A stretch of DNA of 24,737 bases from Streptomyces sp. MMG1121 (GCF_001280015.1 NZ_LGDV01000241.1:1-24737); one strand, 5' to 3'. Counted from the first letter of the stretch, positions 1 through 8,104 are shown. The notes: generated from the sequence alone by a model not told the origin. Program-made: numbers and translations.

Positions 1-47
1 TGGTACTGCAGGGGGGACCCTGTGGGAGAGTAGGACGCCGCCGAACA
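1..47 (+). rRNA. rrf: 5S ribosomal RNA, 3' end (partial)
   Basis: The first bases match the last part of Streptomyces 5S rRNA as I know it: the GGTACTGCAGGGGGGACC segment, the GGGAGAGTAGGACGCCGCC segment, and the terminal GAAC. The 5' part lies outside the window. The window therefore starts at the downstream end of an rRNA operon transcribed left to right. The exact mature 3' end (about 45-48) is not certain. Confidence 0.93.
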
Positions 48-58
48 ATCTTTGGGAA

Positions 59-87
59 AACCCCCGCACCGATGGTGCGGGGGTTTT
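59..87 (+). terminator. rRNA operon terminator
   Basis: A perfect 10-bp stem (CCCCCGCACC at 61-70, GGTGCGGGGG at 74-83) with a 3-nt loop is followed by TTTT. It sits 12 bases after the 5S rRNA, as expected for the intrinsic terminator of an rRNA operon. It may also stop minus-strand transcription leaving the hydrolase gene at 106, since A residues flank the left arm. Confidence 0.9.
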
Positions 88-105
88 CTGCGTTCAGGGA
101 CTTTC

Positions 106-654
106 TCAGAAAGTCACGTCGGCCGTGTCCACCGTGCCGCCCTGGCGGCCGGGTGCGCGGTGCCACTTCCAGTAGAGGTTGGTGTGGGCGATCACCTGTT
201 CCGGGGTGGGAGCGCCGTACCGGGTGTGGTCCTCCGTGGTGTGGGCGTCGGCGACCAGTGTCGCGTCGTAGCCACGGACGATCGCGCCGTGCAGGGTGGA
301 GCGGATGCATATGTCCGTCTGGGCGCCCGTGACGAGGAGCCGGCCCACCTTGTGTTCGGTCAGGACCGACTCCAGCTCGGTTTCCTCGAAGGAGTCCGGG
401 TAGTTCTTGGACACGAGAGGCTCGGTGTCCCGCCGGACCAGCTCCGGGACGTACTTCCAGCTTTCGCTGCCCTCTTTCAGGTGCTCGTCGGAGTGCTGCA
501 CCCAGATCACCGGCACGCCGGCCGTGCGGGCCCTGTCGGCAAGGATGCTGATGTTGGCGATGACGTCGTCGCGGTTGGGGGAACCCGTCACCACGCCGTT
601 CTGTACGTCGATGACGAGCAGCGCGGTGTTCGGTCGATCGGGAAGTGTGGTCAT
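106..654 (-). CDS. isochorismatase-family cysteine hydrolase
   Basis: This 182-aa protein carries the cysteine-hydrolase triad of the isochorismatase/nicotinamidase family: D16 in LLVIDVQNG, K83 in VSKNYPDSF, and C116 in GAQTDICIRST, which also holds the usual cis-peptide region. Members cleave isochorismate, nicotinamide or related amides; the substrate cannot be told from sequence. It is cytosolic, with no signal peptide. The ATG at 654 has no Shine-Dalgarno but is preceded eight bases upstream by TAGGGT (complement of 663-668), a TAnnnT -10 box, so a leaderless mRNA is likely. It is divergent from the GNAT gene at 739, with 84 bp between starts. Confidence 0.88.
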   Translation of the reverse strand: MTTLPDRPNTALLVIDVQNGVVTGSPNRDDVIANISILADRARTAGVPVIWVQHSDEHLKEGSESWKYVPELVRRDTEPLVSKNYPDSFEETELESVLTEHKVGRLLVTGAQTDICIRSTLHGAIVRGYDATLVADAHTTEDHTRYGAPTPEQVIAHTNLYWKWHRAPGRQGGTVDTADVTF

Positions 655-738
655 GGGCCGACACCCTAGGCGCCGGCACTGACAACAGCCCGGTTTATCC
701 GTGTGAGAGGGCGCCGTGCTCGTACTAGCGTGGCCCTC
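655..738. promoter_or_regulatory. divergent promoter region with two leaderless-type -10 boxes
   Basis: On the minus strand TAGGGT (663-668) ends 8 nt before the ATG at 654. On the plus strand TAGCGT (726-731) ends 7 nt before the ATG at 739. Neither gene has a Shine-Dalgarno, so both are probably read from leaderless transcripts. The -35 regions are weak. The calls rest on spacing and -10 shape only. Confidence 0.45.
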
Positions 739-1305
739 ATGAGTACTCTGACCAGCGGTGACTACGTCATCCGTGCCATACGACCGGACGACTGGCCTCT
801 AGTGAAGCAGCTGCGGCTCGATGCGCTGCGGGACCCTGTGGCCCACCTCGCCTTTCTGGAGTCGTACGACGAGGCTGCGAGCCGGTCGGACGCCTTCTGG
901 CAGGACCGGGCGATCGGATCCGGTGAGGGGTCCTCGGCGGCCCGGCAGTTCATCGCCGAGGCGTCCGACGGGTCGTGGGCCGGCACGTTGACCGTGCTCA
1001 TCGAAGAGGCCGGGACGAAGGACTGGAAAGAGGGCACGGTCGAGCGCCGGCAGGGGCATGTGGTCGGGGTGTACGTACGGCCCGGGCACCGTGGGAACGG
1101 GCTGATCAAGGCGCTGCTGGACGCCGGTGTGACCTGGGCGTGGGAGCGGGACGCGCAGCGGGTACGGCTGTACGTGCACGAGGAGAACGCCCGGGCGCAG
1201 GGCGCGTACCGGAAGGCGGGTTTCGTGCCGAGCGGGGAGATCGTGCCGTTCGTGCGGGATCCGGCGCAGTGGGAACTGGAGCTCGTCGTCGAGCGGCAGG
1301 GCTAG
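739..1305 (+). CDS. GNAT-family N-acetyltransferase
   Basis: The 188-aa product has the GNAT acetyl-CoA site, VGVYVRPGHRGNG, with the R/Q-x-x-G-x-G/A pyrophosphate loop at R118-G121. Motif B follows as LYVHEENARAQGAYRKAGF (144-162). The N-terminus (IRAIRPDDWPLV) is the usual GNAT first strand and helix. Acceptor substrate is unknown; the family acetylates small amines, antibiotics or protein N-termini. An in-frame GTG at 703 would add 12 residues, but the ATG at 739 sits 7 nt after TAGCGT, fitting leaderless initiation, and starts right before the conserved fold. The stop codon shares the tetramer CTAG (1302-1305) with that of the convergent coupling-protein gene. Confidence 0.87.
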   Translation: MSTLTSGDYVIRAIRPDDWPLVKQLRLDALRDPVAHLAFLESYDEAASRSDAFWQDRAIGSGEGSSAARQFIAEASDGSWAGTLTVLIEEAGTKDWKEGTVERRQGHVVGVYVRPGHRGNGLIKALLDAGVTWAWERDAQRVRLYVHEENARAQGAYRKAGFVPSGEIVPFVRDPAQWELELVVERQG

Positions 1306-2783
1306 ACGGGGAGTTCCTGGTGCGGCCAGCGGGAGCGGGCCTGTTCGCGGGAGCGGAGCAGGGCGAGCGTGGGCAGGCCCTGGTCGGTTCCGCCGGTGAG
1401 CAGGTCCGGGAGCTGGGGGAGCGGGGCCACGGCCGCGATGTCGTCCAGGACCAGGGTGAGTGGTGGGTCGAGCCGACCGGAGGATGACCGTTCGGCCATG
1501 CGCCGGCCACGCTCGACCACGCTGGAGACGAGAGCCGTCAGGAGTGGCATCGCGCCCGGGTTGCTCCTGGGGTCCTCGATGGATTCACCGATCACGTAAA
1601 GCGTGCCCCCTTCGTGGACGAAGGAATCCAGGGCGAGCGCATCAGTTCGGTTTGGCGTGCAGGCTTCGCGGATGTTGACGGTGAAGAGGGCGGACAGGGC
1701 CCGGCTGGTCAACTCCTGGGCGATGTCCCGGCGTTCGGGGTGCCCGGTGAGGGCGGCCTCGAGTTCGCCCGCGGCGCCGGGGGCGGCCTTGGGGTGGGTG
1801 CGGAGGGTGCGTACGGCGTCCTGGATCTGGGTGCCCTGGGCCCAGCGGTGGACGTGGCGGATGGTGCGGTTCTCCAGGGCGGCGGCGTGCAGGTAGCTCC
1901 GTAGGAGCGTTGTGGCCGTGTCCGCCACCGCCTGGTCGATCTTGGCTGTGGGTTGTACCGGGGCGAGGAGGGCGGTGGCTCTGTGGAGGGCCGTCTGCTT
2001 GTCCTCGCAGCCCGTTGTGGGAGACCAGTGGAGGCGGGCCGGGGTGTCGCAGAGGTGGCTGGGGTCGTAGAGAAGGGTGGGGCCGAGTTTGGCCTTGGCG
2101 TCCTTGGTCTCCGCCCAGAGAGCCGGGTTCGAGGTGACGAGGAGGGTGGGGCCCTCCGCGTCGCGTACGGCTTGGGCCGCGGCCGTCTGGCGGCTTTCCC
2201 GGGGTGCGATGAGGAGTCTCTCCCACCCGGCCAGCCGTTCACCGATGGCCGGGCGGCCGGTCAACGGCGCTTCCGGTACCGCCGGCGCTTCCGGTACCGC
2301 CTCCTGGAGGGTTTCCGCCGGTGCCGGTGCCGGTGCCGGTGCCGGTTCTGGTTCCGGTTCCCTGCGGGGCAGGGGCACCTCGTGTTGTGGCTCGGGCGGC
2401 GGTACGGCCTTGCGCCGTGCCTTGCCCGCCCGCCACCTCGCCGTCGCCCCCATCACGAACACCGTGAGGACGAAGAGGATCATCAACTGGCCGATGAACA
2501 GGCCCCAGAACAGGCCCCAGCCGGAGAGCTGGGGTGCGGGGGTGTCCGGCCAGGCGCCGGTGAGGTCGTGAGGTCGGCCGATGAGGTGGCGCATGGCCAG
2601 GGGGGTGCGGGTGAAGGTGACGCCGGTGGGCCAGGCGCCCTTGGTGAAGAGTGCCGCCAGGCCCGTGGCCGTCCACACCAGCACGGTCATGCCGAGGAGG
2701 AACGCGAGTATGCCGATCAGGAGGCCGTCGGGAATGCCTCCCTGGCCCTCCCCGCGGCTGCCACGGCGATCGTCCGGTCTCAC
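1302..2783 (-). CDS. VirD4/TraG-like T4SS coupling-protein homologue, degenerate and short
   Basis: This 493-aa protein has two membrane segments (about 20-46 and 88-113), a Pro/Glu/Ala-rich linker (about 128-172), then a TraG/VirD4-type domain. LLIAPRESRQTAAAQAV (190-206) aligns with the family's APxxxGKT P-loop, but the GK pair is replaced (R198 Q199 T200), so the catalytic lysine is missing. Walker B survives as LTLVLDDIAAVAPLPQLP (442-459), typical of TraM-recognition/coupling proteins. The chain stops just after QARSRWP, where relatives usually continue by many residues. GTG start at 2783 with GGAGGAG upstream; that site overlaps the stop codon of the VirB4 gene 16 bp away, indicating translational coupling. 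It is probably membrane-bound and possibly not an active ATPase. Family call firm; loss of function is inferred. Confidence 0.72.
   Translation of the reverse strand: MRPDDRRGSRGEGQGGIPDGLLIGILAFLLGMTVLVWTATGLAALFTKGAWPTGVTFTRTPLAMRHLIGRPHDLTGAWPDTPAPQLSGWGLFWGLFIGQLMILFVLTVFVMGATARWRAGKARRKAVPPPEPQHEVPLPRREPEPEPAPAPAPAPAETLQEAVPEAPAVPEAPLTGRPAIGERLAGWERLLIAPRESRQTAAAQAVRDAEGPTLLVTSNPALWAETKDAKAKLGPTLLYDPSHLCDTPARLHWSPTTGCEDKQTALHRATALLAPVQPTAKIDQAVADTATTLLRSYLHAAALENRTIRHVHRWAQGTQIQDAVRTLRTHPKAAPGAAGELEAALTGHPERRDIAQELTSRALSALFTVNIREACTPNRTDALALDSFVHEGGTLYVIGESIEDPRSNPGAMPLLTALVSSVVERGRRMAERSSSGRLDPPLTLVLDDIAAVAPLPQLPDLLTGGTDQGLPTLALLRSREQARSRWPHQELPV
2266..2361. repeat. short tandem repeats encoding a Pro/Glu/Ala linker
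   Basis: Two exact 18-bp copies lie side by side at 2266-2283 and 2284-2301. They are followed after a short gap by four or more GCCGGT hexamers (about 2315-2346) and GGTTCT/GGTTCC variants. On the minus strand they encode the VPEAP and EPEPAPAPAPA linker between the membrane and ATPase parts of the coupling protein. Such tracts change length easily by slippage in multiples of six, which keeps frame. Confidence 0.7.
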
Positions 2784-2799
2784 GCGTCCCTCACTCCTC

Positions 2800-4212
2800 C
2801 TACGCCACTGTCGACTCGGAGTCGCCCAGGTGCTGTTCGACGAAGGCCGCCGCCCGCTGTTCGGCCTCCAGCTCGGCGGCGCGCAGGGCCTCGTCGGCCG
2901 CGAGGTCGCTGGAGGACTGGGTCATCGCGCGGTCGGTGAAGACGAGAGGCCGTTCCGTCTCCGTGACCAGGTGTTTGACCACCTGGACGTTGCCGTTGAC
3001 GTCCCAGACCGCGATGCCGGGGGTGAGCGTGGGAATGATCTCCACCGCCCAGCGGGGCAGGCCCAGTACGCGGCCCGTCGCCCTCGCCTCGTCGGCCTTC
3101 TGGGCGTAGATCGTGCGGGTGGACGCCATCTTGAGGATCGCGGCCGCCTCCTTCGCCGCCGCGCCGTCGACCACGTCGGACAGATGGTGGACGACCGCCA
3201 CGAAGGACAGGCCGAGCCGGCGTCCGAACTTCAGCAGGCGCTGGAACAGCTGGGCCACGAAGGGGCTGTTGATGATGTGCCAGGCCTCCTCGACCAGGAA
3301 GATGCGCTTCTTCCGGTCGGGGCGGATCCAGGTGTGCTCCAGCCACACGCCGACGATCGCCATGAGGATGGGCATGGCGATGGAGTTGCGGTCGATGTGG
3401 GACAGGTCGAAGACGATGAGGGGGGCGTCGAGGTCGATGCCGACCGTCGTGGGGCCGTCGAACATGCCGCGCAGGTCGCCGTCGACCAGGCGGTCCAGGA
3501 CGAGGGCGACGTCCAGGCCCCAGGCGCGGACGTCGTCTATGGCGACGTTCATCGCCTCGGCCGACTCCGGTTCGGGGTGGCGCAGCTGCTCCACGATGTC
3601 GGTCAGGACCGGCTGGCGGTCCAGGATCGTCTCGTTGACGTAGGAGTGGGCGACCTTGAGGGCGAAGCCGGAGCGTTCGTCCAGGCCGTGGCCCATCGCG
3701 ACCTCGATGATGGTCCGCAGCAGGGCGAGCTGGCCCGTCGTCGTGATCGAGGGGTCCAGGGGGTTGAGCCGGATGCCGTGGTTGAGGGCGGCGGTCGGGT
3801 CCAGGCGGATGGGAGTTATCCCCAGCTCCTCCGCGATGAGGTTCCATTCGCCGACGCCGTCCTCGCCCTGGGCGTCCAGGACGACCACCTGGCGGTCCTT
3901 GAAGCGCAGCTGCCGTAGGACGTAGGTCTTCTCCAGGGCCGACTTGCCGTTGCCGGACTCGCCGAGGACGAGCCAGTGCGGGGCGGGGAGCTGCTGGCCG
4001 TAGAGCTGGAAGGGGTCGTAGATGTAGCCCTTGCCGGAGTACACCTCGCGGCCGATGATGACGCCGGAGTCGCCGAGGCCGGGGGCGGCGGTCGGCAGAT
4101 AGACCGCCTGGGCCTGGCCCGTGGAGGTGCGCACCGGCAGCCTGGTGGTCTCGACCTTCCCGAAGAGGAAGGAGGTGAAGGCGTCGGTGAGGACGGACAG
4201 CGGGTCCCGCAT
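2800..4212 (-). CDS. VirB4-like T4SS ATPase (C-terminal ATPase half)
   Basis: The 470-aa product is a VirB4/TraC-type ATPase, the motor that powers T4SS assembly and substrate transfer at the inner face of the membrane. Walker A is intact (LGESGNGKSALEKT, K90, S91). Walker B is IFLVEEAWHII (304-314), with the double Glu typical of VirB4. A conserved KFGRRLGLSFVAVVHHLSD segment (328-346) fits the family's motif after Walker B. VirB4 proteins are usually about 800 aa. Here the N-terminal half is on the adjacent SCO6880-family gene, whose stop lies 6 bp upstream of this start, so VirB4 is split in two. The ATG at 4212 is the natural start given that spacing. Confidence 0.85.
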   Translation of the reverse strand: MRDPLSVLTDAFTSFLFGKVETTRLPVRTSTGQAQAVYLPTAAPGLGDSGVIIGREVYSGKGYIYDPFQLYGQQLPAPHWLVLGESGNGKSALEKTYVLRQLRFKDRQVVVLDAQGEDGVGEWNLIAEELGITPIRLDPTAALNHGIRLNPLDPSITTTGQLALLRTIIEVAMGHGLDERSGFALKVAHSYVNETILDRQPVLTDIVEQLRHPEPESAEAMNVAIDDVRAWGLDVALVLDRLVDGDLRGMFDGPTTVGIDLDAPLIVFDLSHIDRNSIAMPILMAIVGVWLEHTWIRPDRKKRIFLVEEAWHIINSPFVAQLFQRLLKFGRRLGLSFVAVVHHLSDVVDGAAAKEAAAILKMASTRTIYAQKADEARATGRVLGLPRWAVEIIPTLTPGIAVWDVNGNVQVVKHLVTETERPLVFTDRAMTQSSSDLAADEALRAAELEAEQRAAAFVEQHLGDSESTVA

Positions 4213-4218
4213 CAGGTC

Positions 4219-5778
4219 CTACCTCCGGATGCCGGTGGCAAAGGGCAGCGTGTTGACGAACGCGCGGTGGTGCTCGCGGTCGCACCACTCCAGCTTCAGA
4301 TACGACTTGCCGGCGGAGGCCCTTATGGTGCGCTTGTCGCGGGCGAGGGCCTCCGGAGTGCGGGACGAGACGGTGATGTAGCCGACCAGGTTGACGCCGG
4401 CGGCGCCGCTGGCGAGGTCCTCGCCGCGCTGGTCGAGACGGTTGTGGGCGGCGATGTCCCGGGGGTCGACGGTCCGGTTCATCTTGGCGGCGCGGGACGC
4501 CTCGGCCTCGTCGTTGGTCTTCTCGGTCAGCATGCGCTCGATGGCGACCTCGGTGGGTTCGAGGTCCATCGTCACGGCGACCGTGCGGATGACGTCCGGG
4601 GTGTGGACGAGGAGGGGGGCCAGGAAGTTGACGCCGACCGGGGTCATGGGCCACTCCTTCACCCAGGCCGTGGCGTGGCACCAGGGGGCGCGGGTGTTGG
4701 ACTCGCGGGTCTTGGCCTGCAGGTAGGTGGGTTCCATGGCGTCCAGCTCGGCCGGCCAGGCGTTGCGCTGGGTCATCGCCTGGATGTGGTCGATGGGGTG
4801 GTCCGGGTCGTACATGGAGTGGACGAGGGAGGACAGCCGCCCCTGACCGAGCGGCTGCCGTACCCGGATGTCGGCTTCCTGCAGGCGCGAGCAGATGTCG
4901 GTCAGCTCGCGGGCCATGACGACGGCGAGGCCGGCGTCGCGGTCCAGTTTGCGGCCGGACTGCGGGCGGGCGGCGCGGGCCATGGCCTGGGCCTCGGCGG
5001 CGAGTTCGCGGGTGTAGTGCATACAGGCGACGAGGTAGGCGCGATGCTGCTCGCTGCTGGTGGACACCATGGACTGGAGCTGGTCGTAGGAGCGGGACAG
5101 CCAGTCCGGGGCGCGGCCGTCGCCGCGCAGGGCGACGTCCTTGGCGTGCGCGTCGGGGTCGGCGGGCAGGGTGCGGGCCAGCATCTGGATGCGGGTGACG
5201 AAGCCGTCGCCGTTCGCCACGTGCTTGAGCAGGGTGCCGAAGCGGTCGACCAGGGCCTCCTGGTCCTCGGAGTCGCGCAGGCCGACGCCGGGCCCCTCGA
5301 TCTCGATGGCGGCGGTGACGGTCTTGCGGTCGGCGTGCAGCAGTACGGCGATCTCGTCGGGCCCGAACGGGGCGGCGAGCCAGCTGATCCGGCCGATGCC
5401 GGGCGGCGGGCCGATCTCCACCTCGCGCCCGTCGATCCGGGTGCCGGCCTCGATGACGGCCGAGCGGTAGGTGGCGCCGCGTTTGACGGTGCGCTTGTAG
5501 CTGCGGTTGATCTCGAACCACTTGTAGAAGGTGCGGCGCTTGTACGGCACGTAGACCGCGGCGAGCGCGAGCAGTGGGAAGCCCGTCAGCAGCACGATCC
5601 GCAGGGACAGGACCGGGACGAGGAGGCCGCACATCATGCCGAGGAACGCGCCGACGACGATCAGTGCGATCTCGCCGGACTCGCGGTTCCGGCCGACGAT
5701 CGCGTTCGGCCGGGCACGGCCGATGAGATACGTACGGCGGGGCGTGATCGGATGGGACAGATGGGACTCGGTCGTCAA
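4219..5778 (-). CDS. SCO6880-family protein: PrgI/VirB3-like plus VirB4 N-domain
   Basis: This 519-aa protein starts with two membrane helices (about 36-53 and 57-75) followed by YVPYKRRTFYKWFEINRSYKR, the PrgI/VirB3-like pattern. The rest is a soluble domain resembling the N-terminal domain of VirB4. It matches the family named after S. coelicolor SCO6880 as I remember it. It likely anchors the VirB4 ATPase encoded next door to the membrane. The start is TTG at 5778: AGGAGGTG lies 7 nt upstream, and TTGA overlaps the TGA stop of the preceding membrane-protein gene by 4 nt, so translation is coupled. No nucleotide-binding motif is present, which agrees with a split VirB4. Confidence 0.8.
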   Translation of the reverse strand: MTTESHLSHPITPRRTYLIGRARPNAIVGRNRESGEIALIVVGAFLGMMCGLLVPVLSLRIVLLTGFPLLALAAVYVPYKRRTFYKWFEINRSYKRTVKRGATYRSAVIEAGTRIDGREVEIGPPPGIGRISWLAAPFGPDEIAVLLHADRKTVTAAIEIEGPGVGLRDSEDQEALVDRFGTLLKHVANGDGFVTRIQMLARTLPADPDAHAKDVALRGDGRAPDWLSRSYDQLQSMVSTSSEQHRAYLVACMHYTRELAAEAQAMARAARPQSGRKLDRDAGLAVVMARELTDICSRLQEADIRVRQPLGQGRLSSLVHSMYDPDHPIDHIQAMTQRNAWPAELDAMEPTYLQAKTRESNTRAPWCHATAWVKEWPMTPVGVNFLAPLLVHTPDVIRTVAVTMDLEPTEVAIERMLTEKTNDEAEASRAAKMNRTVDPRDIAAHNRLDQRGEDLASGAAGVNLVGYITVSSRTPEALARDKRTIRASAGKSYLKLEWCDREHHRAFVNTLPFATGIRR

Positions 5779-7124
5779 CGCCCTTCACCTCCTGAGCGGT
5801 TGTTGCGGGCGTTGCCGGCGTGCGGGGTGTTGGCCGGGCTGGGTGCGCGGGGTGCGGGCGTGGCGGAGGGGACCGCTCCGCCGCCGCCCGAGGTGGGGGT
5901 ACGGCTGCTGTGGGCGGCGACGCCGCCGCTGGCGGGGTTGGCCGGGCGGGGTGTGCTGCCGCTGGTGCCGCCTGCGCCGCCTCCGTTGTTGTCGGCGCGG
6001 GAGCTGTGGGTCTTGATGCCCTGGGCGACGAGGGTGGCGGGGGAGCTGATGACGGCGGCGGCCTTGCTCTCGGCGCCCTGCATGATGCGGTTGTTGCGGC
6101 CGTTCGCGATCTCGTCGCCGAAGCCGGGGACGAAGCGGTAGATCATCGCGCTGGCGAAGATGGCGAGCAGGATGATGGCGAGGCCGGAGACGACGGCGGA
6201 GAAGGAGTCGGGGCCGTTGCCGGAGGAGAGCGCGCCGGCGAGGCCGAGCACGATCACGATGACGGGTTTGACGAGGATGACGGCGATCATGATCCCCGCC
6301 CAGCGCCGCACGTGCCCCCACAGGTTCTTGTCGACGAGGCCGGCGTAGACGACCGTGCCGAGGAGGGCGCCGACGTAGAGGAGGGCGGCGCGGATGACCA
6401 GTTCCAGCCAGAGGACGCCGGCGGCGAGGATGCTGACCAGGGAGACGACGATCAGCATGATCGGGCCGCCGCCGATGTCGGTGCCCTTGCCGAGGGCGCC
6501 GGAGAAGGTGCCGAAGAAGGTGTCGGCCTGGTCGCCGGTGGCTTTCGCGAGGACGTCGGTGACGCCGTCGGCGGCCGAGACGACGGTGTACAGGATCAGC
6601 GGGGTGAAGGCGGAGGCGAGCACCGTGAGCCACAGGAAGCCGACGGCTTCGGAGATGGCGGTGGTCAGCGGCACACCGCGCACCGCTCGCTTGGCCACGG
6701 CCAGGAGCCACAGCAGGAGGGTGAGGATCGTGGAGGCGGCGAAGACGACGGCGTACTGCTGAAGGAACTTCTCGTTGGTGAAGTCGACGTTGGCGGTCTC
6801 CTTCACGGCTTTGCTCAGTTTGTCGATGGTCCAGGAGGCCGCCTCGGCGCAGCCCTTGGCCAGCGAGGACAGCGGGTCGAGCGTCGAGGTGTCCGGGACG
6901 TTCGCGCCGCCGGATCCGCTGGAGGTGTTGCCGCGTTCGCAGTACTTCTTGGCTTCGCCGGAGATGACGCCGCAGTTGTACTTGCCCGACGCCGAGGGTG
7001 ACGGGCTGCCCGAGGGCGTGGGAGAGGGCGCGGCGACGGCACGCGTGGCCAGCAGTACGGCCGTGGTCTGTACGGCTGCCACGATTGCGGCGAGCTTCAG
7101 CGCACGTTGCGGGCTACCGGGCAT
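5775..7124 (-). CDS. VirB6/TrbL-like polytopic membrane protein
   Basis: The 449-aa protein has an N-terminal signal or anchor (about 8-31), an exported Ser/Pro and Cys-containing stretch, then about six hydrophobic helices between residues 120 and 350. The C-terminal tail (about 360-449) is Gly/Ser/Pro/Asn-rich and cytosol-sized. Topology and position between VirB8-like and VirB3/4-like genes suggest the VirB6 channel component of a T4SS; sequence alone does not prove it. ATG at 7124 has GGAGGG about 8 nt upstream. It overlaps the stop of the upstream gene by 11 nt, and its own stop overlaps the next start by 4 nt. The reading frame stays open upstream to 7652, but this is antisense-type shadow without a ribosome site. 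Confidence 0.72.
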   Translation of the reverse strand: MPGSPQRALKLAAIVAAVQTTAVLLATRAVAAPSPTPSGSPSPSASGKYNCGVISGEAKKYCERGNTSSGSGGANVPDTSTLDPLSSLAKGCAEAASWTIDKLSKAVKETANVDFTNEKFLQQYAVVFAASTILTLLLWLLAVAKRAVRGVPLTTAISEAVGFLWLTVLASAFTPLILYTVVSAADGVTDVLAKATGDQADTFFGTFSGALGKGTDIGGGPIMLIVVSLVSILAAGVLWLELVIRAALLYVGALLGTVVYAGLVDKNLWGHVRRWAGIMIAVILVKPVIVIVLGLAGALSSGNGPDSFSAVVSGLAIILLAIFASAMIYRFVPGFGDEIANGRNNRIMQGAESKAAAVISSPATLVAQGIKTHSSRADNNGGGAGGTSGSTPRPANPASGGVAAHSSRTPTSGGGGAVPSATPAPRAPSPANTPHAGNARNNRSGGEGR

Positions 7125-7950
7125 ACGTGAACCCTCCGTACTGTTCGATGGCCTTGCTGATCTCGTCGGAGGTGGCGGCCTTGTCGTCACCGGGTACCGG
7201 GGCCGGGCCGTCCTTCTGGTTGTCGGAGGCGATCTTCCAGTCGCCGCCGGACCACTGCAGGTCGAACGTCCATGTCTTCCAGGACGAGGTGACGGGGTCG
7301 GTCGAGGAACTGCCGGACATGCCGATGAGTCCCACGTACCAGACCGCGACCTCGGCGCCTGTGCCCGAGTAGCTCCGCACTGTCGTGCCGACCGGGACGA
7401 CCCGCGAGACGAAGGTGCTGCCGTTGGGCGGGTTGCCCGCCGAGTCGAGGCCCATCTGGGCGAGGAAGCCGGTCGAGTAGGCCTGGTCCATCTGCCCCTG
7501 GAGACGGTCCGCAGCTTCCGAGGTGTACAGCAGTTGCAGCAGTCTGTGGCGGTTGTCCTTGTTGAACATGCCGGTCGAGCCCAGTGCCACGGCATAGTTC
7601 GAGGCCGCCGACTGCGCGCCCTGCTCCGTGTTCGCGAATCCTGTCGGTACACCGCTGGACTTGGTCTCCACCGGACGCGTTCCGCTGGCCGTCGTCGGAG
7701 CGGCCGCCGGCTTGTTGCCCTTTCCGGACGTGCTGTCGGAGGAGGAAGAGGAGTGGTCGCCCCGATTGGCGAACGCGATCGCCGCGATCAGGAGGACCAC
7801 CACGCCCACCACCGTCACCAGGCTTCGGGAGGAGGAGCGGGTGGGGCGGCGGGGGGCGCCGCCGTAGGGGTCGTTTTCGGGGAGGCGGGTTCGGGTGTGG
7901 CCCGTGGTGTCGCCGTAGTCGGCGTAGGACCCTTCGTCTCCGGGATTCAT
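7114..7950 (-). CDS. single-pass VirB8/TcpC-like protein with NTF2-type domain
   Basis: The 278-aa product has a short cytosolic N-terminus, one membrane helix (about 43-61), a Ser/Thr/Pro-rich spacer (62-103), and an extracellular domain (about 105-245). In that domain a helix with ASNYAVALGSTGMFN is followed by strands ending in TWTFDLQWSGGDWKIAS. This helix-then-sheet pattern with a terminal W-K/R-I strand is typical of the NTF2-like VirB8/TcpC fold that scaffolds T4SS channels. No catalytic motif is visible. It is the second gene of the locus and overlaps the VirB6-like gene by 11 nt. Start ATG at 7950 follows a GAGGGGG stretch 8-12 nt upstream. Assignment rests on architecture and neighbours. 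Confidence 0.68.
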   Translation of the reverse strand: MNPGDEGSYADYGDTTGHTRTRLPENDPYGGAPRRPTRSSSRSLVTVVGVVVLLIAAIAFANRGDHSSSSSDSTSGKGNKPAAAPTTASGTRPVETKSSGVPTGFANTEQGAQSAASNYAVALGSTGMFNKDNRHRLLQLLYTSEAADRLQGQMDQAYSTGFLAQMGLDSAGNPPNGSTFVSRVVPVGTTVRSYSGTGAEVAVWYVGLIGMSGSSSTDPVTSSWKTWTFDLQWSGGDWKIASDNQKDGPAPVPGDDKAATSDEISKAIEQYGGFTYAR

Positions 7951-8104
7951 GTCGTGTACGCCCCCTCACCCTCGTAGACATACGACGGTAGCCGTGCTGG
8001 TTCCCGCGCGGGCGCGGTGTGTTGACTCGACATCAGGGAGACGCAACCTCAGCCGGTGGGCACGACGGGTGGGTGGTGGGGGAGGGGTGCGGGCGGTGGA
8101 GGGG
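7951..8104 (-). other. 154-bp gap inside the T4SS-like gene run
   Basis: No gene is visible. It includes a G-rich minus-strand stretch acting as the ribosome site of the VirB8-like gene, and a C-rich run at its right end. A separate promoter for the five downstream genes could sit here, but I cannot name a convincing -35/-10 pair. Confidence 0.3.

Noticed and set aside
2266..2361. Repeat tract as a CRISPR array.
   Set aside because: Units are 6 and 18 bp with no unique spacers and lie inside a coding linker.
2780..5788. A 1002-codon minus-strand open frame.
   Set aside because: It is an Arg/Pro-rich shadow of the VirB4-like and SCO6880-family genes; the real frames have motifs, ribosome sites and coupled starts.
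3976..6141. Plus-strand 721-codon open frame.
   Set aside because: Gly/Val/Ala/Asp repeats without any domain, lying opposite three well-supported minus-strand genes; a GC-driven antisense frame.
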